Shown: positions 1 to 8,527, numbered from the stretch's first letter. The stretch is 64,000 nucleotides of DNA from Amaurobius ferox (GCA_951213105.1 OX578152.1:69663180-69727179), one strand, 5' to 3'. Made by a program: numbers and translations. Notes: a model not told the origin generated them from the sequence alone.

Positions 1-24
1 AGGAAAAAATTTAATCCTTTATAA

Positions 25-414
25 ATGGATGTATATTTAGAAAAAAGATTATATGTTTACAGAAAGAGTAGAAATATGTATCAAAAGATAAGTATTTCAT
101 TATCATTAAGTAAGGTTATTCTAAGTGGAACAGGTTTATCAGCTATTGCCTTTCTACCGCTTGCATTTTTAAGTCTATCAGTTGGTATAGTAGAAGCCAT
201 AGATCTCGCATTAAAAATAGCAGAAAGGAAAGAAGAATATAGACATTGTTATAATTTTTATAAAGAACTCATTAATTCGTTTAAAGCTAAGGATATGACA
301 GAAGAAGAAATTTATATGCGTGAAAAGGATTTCATAAAAAGTTTAAAATTTAATCCAGTTGAAAAATACGTAAAACAAATGCAATTGAATGGATATAAAT
401 TTCTAAATAAATAA
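25..414 (+). CDS. Small two-membrane-segment protein of the Polinton
   Basis: A 129-residue protein. A basic, Tyr-rich N-terminus (residues 1-22) is followed by a long hydrophobic stretch at about 28-62 that could form two closely spaced membrane helices, then a charged, probably coiled-coil C-terminal half rich in Glu/Lys (65-115). The order of two membrane helices then coiled coil recalls SLATT-type proteins, but I see no diagnostic residue, so that link is only a guess. The start ATG lies in TATAAATGG, like the starts of other genes of this element. The stop is immediately followed by the ATG of the PLA2 gene (TAA then ATG), suggesting a tightly packed unit. The reading frame is intact although larger neighbours are broken. 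Function unknown. Confidence 0.7.
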   Translation: MDVYLEKRLYVYRKSRNMYQKISISLSLSKVILSGTGLSAIAFLPLAFLSLSVGIVEAIDLALKIAERKEEYRHCYNFYKELINSFKAKDMTEEEIYMREKDFIKSLKFNPVEKYVKQMQLNGYKFLNK

Positions 415-891
415 ATGGTTTGTAAAAAGAAAGGTGGTGATATTGTTGGATGGATACAAGATAAAGTAAATCTTCCAGAAATGCATTTACCAGGATATCA
501 ATATTGTGGTCCAAATACAAAATTAGAAAAAAGATTAAAAAGAGGTGATCCTGGAATAAATAGAGTTGATAAAGCATGTAAAGAACATGATATTGATTAC
601 AATAAAACAAAAGATACAAAACTGAGACATGTTGCTGATCAAAAATTAATAGATAATTTAAATGCTATACAAGATCCAACATTTCAAGAAAGATTAGCTA
701 GAGGAATTATTAAACCTATTATTAAAGTTAAAAAAACTTTTGGATTAGGTATTTCTATATATTGTGTCAAGTGTAAAGATAAAACCCCAACTAAAAATTA
801 TTATAAAACTACTTCTAAAAATAATAAACCTGTTGGTAAAGGTATCTGTACTATTTGTGGAAGTAAAAAGAATACTTTTTTAGGGAGTTAA
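415..891 (+). CDS. Phospholipase A2-domain protein with C-terminal zinc ribbon
   Basis: A 158-residue protein. Residues 27-35 hold a Ca-binding-loop-like Tyr-x-Tyr-Cys-Gly-Pro-Asn; residues 52-62 hold the catalytic Asp-x-x-x-x-x-His-Asp-x-x-Tyr pattern (His58-Asp59), followed by a conserved-looking Ala-Asp at 74-75. This is the layout of the PLA2 domain of parvovirus VP1 and of Polinton/adintovirus PLA2 proteins, which are thought to help particles leave endosomes. The C-terminus has two Cys-x-x-Cys pairs (117/120 and 145/148) forming a zinc ribbon like that of DUF5679. The fold and family assignment rest on motifs, and activity is inferred. Its ATG abuts the preceding stop codon. Its 3' end overlaps the open frame of the integrase relic by about 25 bases. 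The frame is intact. Confidence 0.85.
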   Translation: MVCKKKGGDIVGWIQDKVNLPEMHLPGYQYCGPNTKLEKRLKRGDPGINRVDKACKEHDIDYNKTKDTKLRHVADQKLIDNLNAIQDPTFQERLARGIIKPIIKVKKTFGLGISIYCVKCKDKTPTKNYYKTTSKNNKPVGKGICTICGSKKNTFLGS

Positions 892-1879
892 AAGAGACAT
901 ATTATAATCCAGAAACAGGTTATTGTGGAATTAATGAATTGAAAAGAAAAACAGGGTTACCTAATGTTGAAGAATTTTTACATGAACAAGATGTATATAC
1001 TAGATATAAACCTGTCATTCCTAAATTTAAAAGAAGAAGAGTTTATGTTCCAAACAGTAATAATCAATTTGACGCTGATTTGTTATTTATAAAAAATTAT
1101 AGCAAATATAATGATGGAACTAATTATTTGTTAACGGTTATAGATGCTTTTAATAAATATGCTTGGGCTTTTCCTATAAAAAGAAAAACATCTGAAGAAG
1201 TTGTACAAGGTTTTAAACAAGTTTTTAAAGAAAGAATACCAAAATTCATTTTGACAGATGAAGGTACTGAATTTACAGGAAAACAGACACAAAAATTATT
1301 TAAAGATAATAATATACATTGGTTTACAACTAAAAATAAAGAAATAAAATCTGCAATAGCCGAGAGATTTAATAGAGAAGTATAAGAGAAAAAATTATAA
1401 AATATATGCATGCTAACAATACTAAAAGATATATTGATGTATTACCCAAATTACTTAAAAATTATAACAATTCATATCATAGGTCAATAAAAATGACACC
1501 TGTTGAGGCTAGAGAAAATGAATCTCAAGTTTATAAAAATTTATATACTAAAAAGATCATGAAAAAACCTAAATTTAAGATAGGAGATAGTGTTAGAATA
1601 TCTACAATTAAGAAAACATTCAGATAAGTAGATGATTCTACATTCACTGAAGAGATTTTTATAGTTTCTGAAGTATTGAAAACAGATCCAATTACTTATC
1701 GATTAAAAGATTTAAACAGTAAAGAAATTGAAGGAACTTTTTATGAAAATGAAATGGTAAAATATAATAAAAAAGATGATGTATATAAAATTGAAAAAAT
1801 CATAAAAAAGAAAGGAAATAAGTATTTTGTAAAATGGCTAGGATATCCGGACGAATTTAATAGTTGGATAAATGAATAA
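867..1879 (+). pseudogene. INT: Polinton integrase with chromodomain, broken
   Basis: Retroviral-type DDE integrase that would insert the element into host DNA. The open frame begins at 867, but the first start-like codon is TTG at 939; no ATG precedes the conserved N-terminal region, so the original start may be lost. Catalytic Asp codons are at 1077-1079 and 1257-1259 and Glu at 1362-1364, giving D,D35E spacing. The frame is broken by TAA at 1383-1385 with an adjacent frame change before about 1400, and again by an in-frame TAA at 1625-1627. A chromodomain with its aromatic positions (Tyr, Trp, Trp) lies at about 1781-1876. Chromodomains target integrases to modified histones. The domain order is normal for Polintons; the three lesions make this copy non-functional. 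Confidence 0.9.
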
Positions 1880-2201
1880 GATGAAATTAATCTATGATTC
1901 AGAAGAAGAAGAACATTTTTATGTTATCGATTACGAAAGTTTAAAACAAAGATATAATAGTAGAGTTTGTTATTTTAATCGATTAAGAAGGAGATATAAT
2001 ATTTCTCAAGAAATTGAGGATATGTTTTTAAAATTTTTAGATTTTATGTATTATGAGAAATCAATTAACTATTACTATTTTATGAAAAAGATTTGTGATA
2101 TTTATAATATTGAAAATAATATAAAAGTTCAAAAAGTTAAAAAGAAATATGAAAAAATATGGAATGATTTTTTACAAAGTATTTCAAGAAATGTTTCTTA
2201 A
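1872..2201 (+). CDS. Hypothetical Polinton protein, 109 residues
   Basis: Not recognised. The protein is Tyr- and Lys-rich, begins with an acidic run (three to four Glu after the second Met) and looks largely helical, with no Cys pairs and no membrane segment. The ATG at 1872 overlaps the last codons of the chromodomain; an alternative ATG at 1881 would remove the overlap and cannot be excluded. Its last codons and stop lie inside the first well-conserved copy of the start-site motif that precedes the next gene. The intact frame among broken neighbours suggests a real gene or recent decay. By position it sits between integrase and polymerase, but no role can be inferred. Confidence 0.55.
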   Translation: MNKMKLIYDSEEEEHFYVIDYESLKQRYNSRVCYFNRLRRRYNISQEIEDMFLKFLDFMYYEKSINYYYFMKKICDIYNIENNIKVQKVKKKYEKIWNDFLQSISRNVS

Positions 2202-2208
2202 TAAATGG
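2189..2208 (+). promoter_or_regulatory. Start-site motif copy 1 (AAATGTTTCTTAATAAATGG)
   Basis: One of five copies of a 20-bp motif in this element, placed so that its terminal ATG is the start codon of the zinc-finger gene at 2205. It also contains the stop codon of the upstream gene. The fixed position relative to the downstream start suggests a promoter or initiator rather than a coding constraint; the embedded AATAAA could alternatively be a polyadenylation signal for the upstream gene. Confidence 0.6.
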
Positions 2209-2450
2209 AGCTTACAAAAAAGTGCATACACTGTTTGACTATGAAATCAGTAAATGAGTTTTACATATATCATAGAAATGAAAAAATTTATTTCCAAAGT
2301 CATTGCAAATGTTGTGATTCCATAATCAAATATAAAAAATTTAAATGTGAATGTGGTATGCAATATACCTATACACACAAAAAGCGGCATTTAAAAAGTA
2401 TTTATCACAGTAAGCATCTTGGAAAAAGTATTGTTAAAAATGTTTCCTAA
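2205..2450 (+). CDS. Small double zinc-finger protein of the Polinton
   Basis: An 81-residue protein with two putative metal sites. The first uses Cys7-x-x-Cys10 and a Cys-x-Cys-Cys cluster near residues 34-37, a zinc-ribbon-like arrangement. The second has Cys-x-Cys-Gly near residues 49-52 followed by a His-rich segment ending in a His-x(5)-His spacing, like a single C2H2-type finger. Such small Cys/His proteins are common in Polintons and large DNA viruses and may bind nucleic acid, but the role here is inferred from composition alone. It starts at the ATG inside the first motif copy and ends inside the second copy, so it is flanked on both sides by the same 20-bp element. Confidence 0.65.
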   Translation: MELTKKCIHCLTMKSVNEFYIYHRNEKIYFQSHCKCCDSIIKYKKFKCECGMQYTYTHKKRHLKSIYHSKHLGKSIVKNVS

Positions 2451-2457
2451 TAAATGG
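2438..2457 (+). promoter_or_regulatory. Start-site motif copy 2 (AAATGTTTCCTAATAAATGG)
   Basis: Second copy; its ATG at 2454 is the start of the polymerase reading frame and its TAA at 2448-2450 stops the preceding gene. It differs from copy 1 at one position. Stop and start share the motif, which makes a translational or transcriptional role possible. Confidence 0.6.
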
Positions 2458-5400
2458 AGCTCAACTTAAAGACTATTAATGAACTTAGAAAAGTAGTAAA
2501 ATTATTGAATATTAAACAACCTAAAGACTGTAAGAAGGATGAATTAATTAAATTATTAATTAAATATATAAAAGAAACTGGAGAATATAAATATGTTTTA
2601 GTAGATTTATTAAATTTAGATATATCAAAATACTTGGAAAAAAAGAAGAAAATATTTATTAGAAAACCTCAAAAACGTAATAAAATTAAAAAATTAAAAA
2701 AATTTTTGATTCATTTAATTTGAAATTTGATAATAAGGAATTTAAACCAAAAGTAGAAAAGAAGATTAAAACAGAAGTGAATCTTAAAAAAATATTTACT
2801 CCTGATCTTACAGAACAATTGAAACAATTTATTAATGAACCTAAAAATAGACGTAAACTTAATAATATATTTAATTATTTTGGTTTGAAATATAAAGATG
2901 GTGTATTGGTAAAAAAGAAAGAAAAGATAGTAGAAGAAGTTAATCTTGAAGATTTATTTAAATCTGATTATGAAATTGTTCAAATTAGTCAAAAATATAT
3001 TAAAAAATATAACACATATAGATATATTTATAAAATTGTAGAAATCAATGAACTTAGACCTGAACAATATTATAACATCTTAAAGGATTTATTCAGAAAA
3101 GCTATTGGAAAAATAGAAGGAAAAGTAGATATTATAGTACACAATCCTATATTAAGTCAACTTTTTCATCCTAAAATGATGTCAACTAGAGAGGCTTATG
3201 ATACCTATTTAGATGTTTTAACACATAAAATTGAATACAAAGAATTAGATATTAAAGAATGTACATTCAATTTTCATGTCATAGAATTACCACACGGTGG
3301 AAAACATCTAAAAATACTCAAAGATGATGATATCATAAACAAAAAGAGTATTTGTCAAATTAAAAATAACGATAATATATGTTTAGCTAGATCTATTGTA
3401 GTTGCTCTATCTATTCAAAATCCTGAACTTTTATGGTAAAAATTAAATCATGAAACATTAACTAAAAATGACATTCTATATATTAAAAAAGGTAGAATAT
3501 TACAAAAAAAGTTAGCTGAAAAATCACATGATTTATGTGAAATACCATTAGAAATATGTAATTTAGAGCATGTTAAAATATTTGAAAAATTCTTAAATAT
3601 TCAAATTACTATATTTTGTAGAGAAAATTTTAATGAAAGAATATACAACGGCACTTATAAAACTACTTGTATTTACATTTTAAAAAATAGAAATCACTTT
3701 GATGTGATTACATCTGTTACAGGATTTTTAGGAAAAAACAATTATTGTGATTACTGTAAGGTGAGTTATAAAAGAAGCGATCAGCATAAATGTTTATTAA
3801 AATGTGATAGATGTTTTATAAAAGACAGTAATTGTGAAGGAGATGATATCCAGTGTAATGAATGTTTTCGAAGTTTTAAAGGTGAAAACTGTTTTGAAAA
3901 TCATAAATTGTCTGTTTGTGAAAGACTATGGAAATGTTTAAAATGTAAGAGAAATATTAACAGAAATAAAAGAACACCTAAAGATCATAAATGTGGAGAG
4001 AGAGAGTGTAAAAATTGTAGACAATTGGTCTCAAAAAATCATAGATGTTATATGAAAACAAAAAAAGCTAAGGGTAGTCCATGTATAAATATTTGTTCTA
4101 CTCAAGAAAGGTGTAATATATGTCAAAGATTTCCTGATGGTAGTATATGTGAAAACAAATGTAATTATAAAAGTAATGACAGATATAATTGGTGTAATGC
4201 ATGTAAATATTCAGGATTTACACAAAAATATATGTTTTTTGATGTTGAAACGAATCAAGAAACAGGAAACCATGAAGTTAATTTAATTATAAATCAAGAA
4301 TTTTATGGAGAAGAAAACATATTTAAGAATGAAAACGACTATTGTAAGTGGCTATTTGATAAGAAACATGCAGGTTATACCCTATTAGCTCATTATGGAA
4401 AAGGATTTGACTTTCAATTTATATCTAAATACTGCTTTAAAAATAAAATTAAAGTTTTTACAATCTATCAAGGAAATAAACTCATTTATATGCATGCAAA
4501 CGAATATAATATAAGATTTATAGATTCTATAAATTTTACATTGATTCCATTAAGAAAATTCCCTAAAACGTTTGGATTAACAGAATTAGCAAAAGGATAT
4601 TTTCCTCATTTGTTTAACACTATTAAAAATCAAAATTATGTTGGAAAATATCCAGATAAATATTATTATGGTTATAATACTATGACTTTAGAAGATAGAG
4701 AATTGTTTAATAAATGGTACATATCTGTAAAAAATGAAATCTTTGATTTTCGAAAAGAAATTATAAAATACTGTAGGTCTGATGTAGATATTTTAAGAAA
4801 AGGATGTTTGGAATTAAGAAGATTATTTTTAGAAATAGCTAATATTGATCCTTTTAAATATGTTACATTAGCGGGTGTTTGTATGGCTATATATATAGAT
4901 AAATTCATATCTGAAGGTACAATAGCTATAGATGAAGAGATCATCAAACAAGATCAATACAGTAAAAAATCTATTGCTTGGTTAGATTATTTATCTCAAA
5001 AACATAAAATAAATATACAGCATGCTTTAAATGGAAGAGAGAAAAAAATAAAAATAGACAATAAAACTTATAAAGTAGATGGTTTTTACGATAATACAGT
5101 ATATCAATTTCAAGGTTGTCATTGGCATGGATGTAATAGTTGTTACAGAAAATCTACTTTAAATAAACAAAATCAAATATGTATGGCTGATTTATATGAA
5201 AAAACAAAAAAGATAAATAATAAGATAAAAGACGCAGGATATGAGTTAATTGAAATATGGGAATGTGATTTTGATAAAGATAAAGAAATTAAAAAATATA
5301 TGAAAAAAGAATGGAAAAGAGATTTTATAGAACCCTTAAATCCTAGAGATGCCTTCTATGGTGGTAGATGTGAACCAACCAAATTAAAATATGAAATGAA

Positions 5401-6676
5401 AAATAAAGAGAAAGGTCGATATATTGATGTATGTTCACTCTATCCGACTGTAAATTATTTTGATTATTATCCAATTGGACATCCTAAAAAGATCTATAAT
5501 CCTGAAAAATATGATGAGAATTGGTATGGAATGATACAGTGTAAAGTACTTCCTCCTAGAAAATTATATCATCCTGTATTACCTTATAAAGAAGAAAAAT
5601 TGATATTTAGTTTATGTAAATCATGTTCAAAAACATTTAAATGCTATCATAATGAAAAGAAAAAATTTAAAAAGTGTTGTGAAATAAGAAATAAATTATG
5701 TAATCATACAGATGATGAAAGAAGTTTTATAGGTACTTGGACTACGGATGAAATCAATTTAGCTATAGAAAAAGGATATAAAATTTTAAATATATATGAA
5801 GTTTGGTATTTTGAAAAGAAAACAGATAAACTATTCAAAGAGTATGTCAAAATGTTTTTAAAAATTAAATTAGAAACAGATGATAAATTACCAAAAGACA
5901 TTAATAATTATAAAAAGATTGTTAAAGAAAAATTAGATATTGAATTAGGTGAAATAAAAGAAAATCCCGGTATGAGATTTATAGCTAAAATCTGTTTAAA
6001 CTATTTATGGGGTACGTTTGGACAAAGAAATAATATGAAACAAACTGAATATGTAATAGATTTGGAAGATTTTTATAGAATTATATTGAATGATGAAATT
6101 AAAGATTTGAATATGATATTTTTAAATGATGATTGTGTACAAATGGATTATAAGATGAGAGATGAGTATACCCAGAATAATTTTAATACGAATATTTATA
6201 TAGCAGCTTTTACAACTAGTTCTGCTAGAATAAGATTATATAAAATGCTTGATAAATTAGGAGATAAAGTAATGTATTATGATACAGATAGTATCGTTTA
6301 TATTGATGATGGTACTAATAAAGTAAAAACAGGTTGTATGTTAGGAGAATGGACAGATGAATTAGGTGAAGATAATTATATAACTACATGGATTTCTGGA
6401 GCCAGCAAAGATTATGGTTACATTCTTAATGATGGATCTGTAAAAGGAAAAGTAAAAGGATTTAAGATGAGTTACGAGAGTGAAACTAAGCTTAGTTTCG
6501 ATGAAAGAATGAAAACTATAACAGGTGAAACTGAATATATAGATGTAGAAATAAATCAGTTTCAAATACAAAAAGATAAAAATATTAAAGTGCATAAAAC
6601 GAATAAAAGATACATGTTTGGTTATGATAAAAGAAGAATTTTAGATAATTTTGATACTGTACCATTTGGTTATTAA
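2454..6676 (+). pseudogene. POLB: Protein-primed family B DNA polymerase of the Polinton, broken
   Basis: About 1,400 codons. The first 45 residues resemble a SAP/HeH-like helical DNA-binding segment. An A-rich run near 2694-2708 carries a frameshift, and an in-frame TAA lies at 3437-3439; from 3440 to 6676 the frame is open. Upstream of the stop is an Asp-x-x-x-Cys motif (about 3370-3387) and downstream an Asn-His-Phe-Asp motif (about 3691-3702), resembling OTU protease residues. A dense Cys/His zinc-finger region follows (3730-4060). The 3'-5' exonuclease has DxE at 4241, a GFDF motif near 4405 and Tyr-x-x-x-Asp near 4770-4783. Polymerase motifs are DxxSLYP at 5426-5446, the K-x3-N-x-x-x-G region near 5987-6025 and YDTDS at 6278-6292. 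It would replicate the element using a terminal protein; two lesions disable this copy. Confidence 0.92.
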
Positions 6677-6677
6677 A

Positions 6678-6697
6678 AAATGTTTACTAATAAATGG
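6678..6697 (+). promoter_or_regulatory. Start-site motif copy 3 (AAATGTTTACTAATAAATGG)
   Basis: Third copy, just after the polymerase stop; its ATG at 6694 starts the 81-codon gene. Unlike copies 1 and 2 it lies outside coding sequence, so coding constraint cannot explain its conservation. Confidence 0.6.
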
Positions 6698-6939
6698 ATG
6701 AGTGCTTAGGTGATATACGAGCTTTAAATTTTACAAATTCTGAAGAAATTTACTATATGACTTATCTTTGTAATGAATTGTATGATTTGTATATAAAATA
6801 TGATTATAATAAAAAACTATTATCAGAAAGTTTTCATAGGTTGACTGAATTAATTGAAAAAGAAGAAAATGAAGATATTAAATTGAATGGATTAGGAGTT
6901 TTATATGTTATTTCAAAGAATTTATTCTATTGGTCATGA
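6694..6939 (+). CDS. Hypothetical Polinton protein, 81 residues
   Basis: Not recognised. The protein is acidic in its middle part, rich in Tyr, Leu and Glu, and probably helical throughout, with no Cys pairs and no signal peptide. The start is chosen because it is the ATG inside the third copy of the 20-bp start-site motif, 18 bases after the polymerase stop. The frame is intact. It could be an accessory replication or packaging factor by position, but nothing in the sequence shows this. Confidence 0.5.
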   Translation: MDECLGDIRALNFTNSEEIYYMTYLCNELYDLYIKYDYNKKLLSESFHRLTELIEKEENEDIKLNGLGVLYVISKNLFYWS

Positions 6940-6949
6940 ATTTATAAAA

Positions 6950-6969
6950 AAATGTTTATTAATAAATAG
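6950..6969 (+). promoter_or_regulatory. Start-site motif copy 4, start codon lost
   Basis: Fourth copy (AAATGTTTATTAATAAATAG). The position that is the start ATG in the other copies reads ATA, so the expected start codon is mutated. It is preceded by TTTATAAAAA, a possible TATA-like stretch shared with copy 5. Confidence 0.5.
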
Positions 6970-7137
6970 ATGTTTGAATTAAATGATTTATATCCTAGGA
7001 GACCTAAAATGTTAAATGATTTATATCCTAGGATATATTTTGATATAACTAAATATTGTTGTGATACAGTAACCTTAAAGTTAGTTGAATCAATAAAATA
7101 TAAAGGTATATATATATTTAAGTATGAGCAAGCTTAA
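6970..7137 (+). pseudogene. Truncated duplicate of the neighbouring 94-residue gene
   Basis: A 55-codon frame that is too short for most gene finders. It contains the segment Leu-Asn-Asp-Leu-Tyr-Pro twice (about residues 4-9 and 15-20), and the same segment occurs once in the 94-residue protein encoded at 7268-7552. Both proteins then share Asp-Thr-Val and an Ile/Tyr-rich end. It is preceded by a copy of the start-site motif whose ATG has become ATA, so the ATG at 6970 is probably not the original start. I read it as a decayed tandem duplicate rather than a working gene. Confidence 0.5.
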
Positions 7138-7207
7138 TCAATATATGATTTTTTTTAATATATTAGAGTGTTTATAATAACAATTTTATTAATATCTCTA
7201 TAATTCA

Positions 7208-7230
7208 GGGGGGGGATGACTATCCCCCCC
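7208..7230. terminator. G-run/C-run hairpin between two small genes
   Basis: GGGGGGGAT, a 4-base loop GACT, and ATCCCCCCC form a perfect 9-bp stem (7209-7230) with an extra G at 7208. In an element this AT-rich such a GC block is striking. It lies between the decayed duplicate and the next gene, so it could end transcription or stabilise an RNA end; this is inference. No U-run follows it. Confidence 0.4.
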
Positions 7231-7251
7231 TATAATGTTTAGTTTATAAAA

Positions 7252-7271
7252 AAATGTTTACTAATAAATGG
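7252..7271 (+). promoter_or_regulatory. Start-site motif copy 5 (AAATGTTTACTAATAAATGG)
   Basis: Identical to copy 3 over all 20 bases although 570 bp apart, and about 115 bp from the end of any upstream ORF, yet again exactly on the next start codon (7268). This argues that the motif serves the downstream gene. Confidence 0.65.
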
Positions 7272-7552
7272 AAGAGTTCAATAGACTGAGAGGTTATCCT
7301 AAGACGTTTAAATTAAATGATTTATATCCTGGGGAATATAATCTGATATCATTGAAAAAAATTAAAACCAAATATGGAGATACAGTAATCGCAAAGTTAT
7401 ATGTGATAGATGAAGAAAAAAATTATTACCTAGCGAATAAGCATGGACAACTTTCTAATGAATCGATAAATGAAATCAATATAGGTAGATATATATTTAG
7501 GTATTCAGGTATGATTAATGATAAATACGACTATGAATTAGAGAAAGTATGA
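7268..7552 (+). CDS. Small conserved-looking Polinton protein, 94 residues
   Basis: Function not assigned. After a short leader, residues 15-45 contain a beta-strand-like segment with a Lys-Thr-Lys-Tyr-Gly-Asp motif followed by alternating hydrophobic residues, then further strand-like segments with an Arg-Tyr-Ile-Phe-Arg-Tyr stretch near the end. This alternation would fit a small OB-like beta barrel, and an ssDNA-binding role would suit an element that replicates by strand displacement, but this is inference from pattern only. The start is the ATG within motif copy 5. A decayed duplicate lies upstream at 6970-7137. It converges on the leftward gene ending at 7651, with about 100 bp between them. 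Confidence 0.6.
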   Translation: MEEFNRLRGYPKTFKLNDLYPGEYNLISLKKIKTKYGDTVIAKLYVIDEEKNYYLANKHGQLSNESINEINIGRYIFRYSGMINDKYDYELEKV

Positions 7553-7650
7553 TAATTATTACTCAATTTATCATAGATAAAAGCTTCCTAGATTATGAAG
7601 ACTCTCAATCCATTGTAAGATCTTTCATATCTTCTTTCATTATTATATCA

Positions 7651-7890
7651 TTAGTGATTGTTTTTTCTAATTCGATTTTCTACAGTTTTCAATAGTTTCT
7701 TCAATTGATCATTACTTATTAGTTTTAATCTCTTTTTTAAATCTCTTCGTTTTTCGTATGATTTGCGTAATTTATTTTTTACATTTATTAAATCTCTTTC
7801 TGTTTGGGCTAGTGAACCGACTGTATTTTTTTCTATTGATTTACAAAAAGATTCGAATCGTGCATTGATTTTTTCATCATCTGTTTCCAT
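7651..7890 (-). CDS. Leftward coiled-coil protein near the Polinton right end, 79 residues
   Basis: Not recognised. The protein is short, very rich in Lys, Arg, Glu and Leu, and probably one long helix or coiled coil, which could bind nucleic acid or a partner. It is the only gene of the element on the minus strand and faces the rightward genes. The start ATG at 7888-7890 is chosen because a good TATA box lies about 36 bp upstream on the same strand (7926-7934), and no copy of the start-site motif precedes it. It may therefore belong to a differently timed or regulated set. The frame is intact. Confidence 0.55.
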   Translation of the reverse strand: METDDEKINARFESFCKSIEKNTVGSLAQTERDLINVKNKLRKSYEKRRDLKKRLKLISNDQLKKLLKTVENRIRKNNH

Positions 7891-7925
7891 TCTGTTTGAA
7901 ATGAAAGTTTATCACACAGTGAACC

Positions 7926-7934
7926 CTTTATATA
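7926..7934 (-). promoter_or_regulatory. TATA box of the leftward Polinton gene
   Basis: Minus strand reads TATATAAAG. Its distance to the ATG at 7890 would give a leader of only about 10 nt if transcription starts about 30 bp downstream, in line with very short leaders in compact elements. Confidence 0.45.
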
Positions 7935-8032
7935 AACTACTCTTATCAGTCAGAAAAATACCCCACAATGTAGTAATTGTTCCACCAAACGGGGTCAAAA
8001 TATTATTTCCGGACGCGTTGGAAAAATAATTC

Positions 8033-8124
8033 CCACATGGTGAGGAAATGTTTTTAGATAAACCTCATTAAGACTGATATCGCTCGGATGAGGAAGTAAA
8101 CAGTATAAACGGATGAGGAAGTTT
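8033..8124. repeat. Short direct repeats GGATGAGGAAGT near the Polinton end
   Basis: CGGATGAGGAAGT occurs at 8085 and 8110 (25-bp period) with a degenerate relative (GGTGAGGAAATG) near 8039. Such short direct repeats in the non-coding end region could bind a replication or regulatory protein. Confidence 0.45.
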
Positions 8125-8527
8125 AATCACTTTTTTATTATTTTTTATTTAAGACGGATATTTTGTTTAGCGCGAACCTTGATAGGACAAAGTATTATAT
8201 TTGATATTTCCTTTCACGCATTTTTATTTAATTTCATCCTTTTATCTATGGGGGGACTAACGGTCCCCTCATAACTCTCAAAATAAGGTAGCTCCAAAAT
8301 GGGGCTCCCTTGATCATTTATCTAAAAAAAAGTTAAAATTCAGTCTCAATAATATTCATATAATTCATTTTCTAAGTTAAAAAACATGAAATTTTAGAGT
8401 CTTAAAACTCTCTTGATTTTTGATTTTTTAAAAAATACCTATTTTTTAATGATTTTATGTATTTTCGGATGATTTTATACATGCTTGGTCTCAGAAGTTG
8501 TCTTAAATCTTTGAAATATGATAGGAA
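8125..8527. other. Non-coding right-end region of the Polinton
   Basis: No ORF. It contains a small GGGGAC/GTCCCC hairpin at 8252-8268, an imperfect AGCTCC/GGGGCT hairpin near 8291-8308 and long A/T runs. It is probably part of the terminal inverted repeat, whose partner lies outside the window. Confidence 0.45.

Noticed and set aside
350..7890. Antisense ORFs opposite Polinton genes (for example 350-619, 1124-1411, 4672-4947, 5704-5901, 6362-6595) and 7763-8029
   Set aside because: They lie opposite or overlap better-supported frames, have skewed composition (Leu, Ile, Ser, Phe-rich) and no motifs.
8085..8124. Hammerhead ribozyme suggested by GGATGAGGAA
   Set aside because: The core CTGATGA and GAAA pair is not present and flanking stems do not form.
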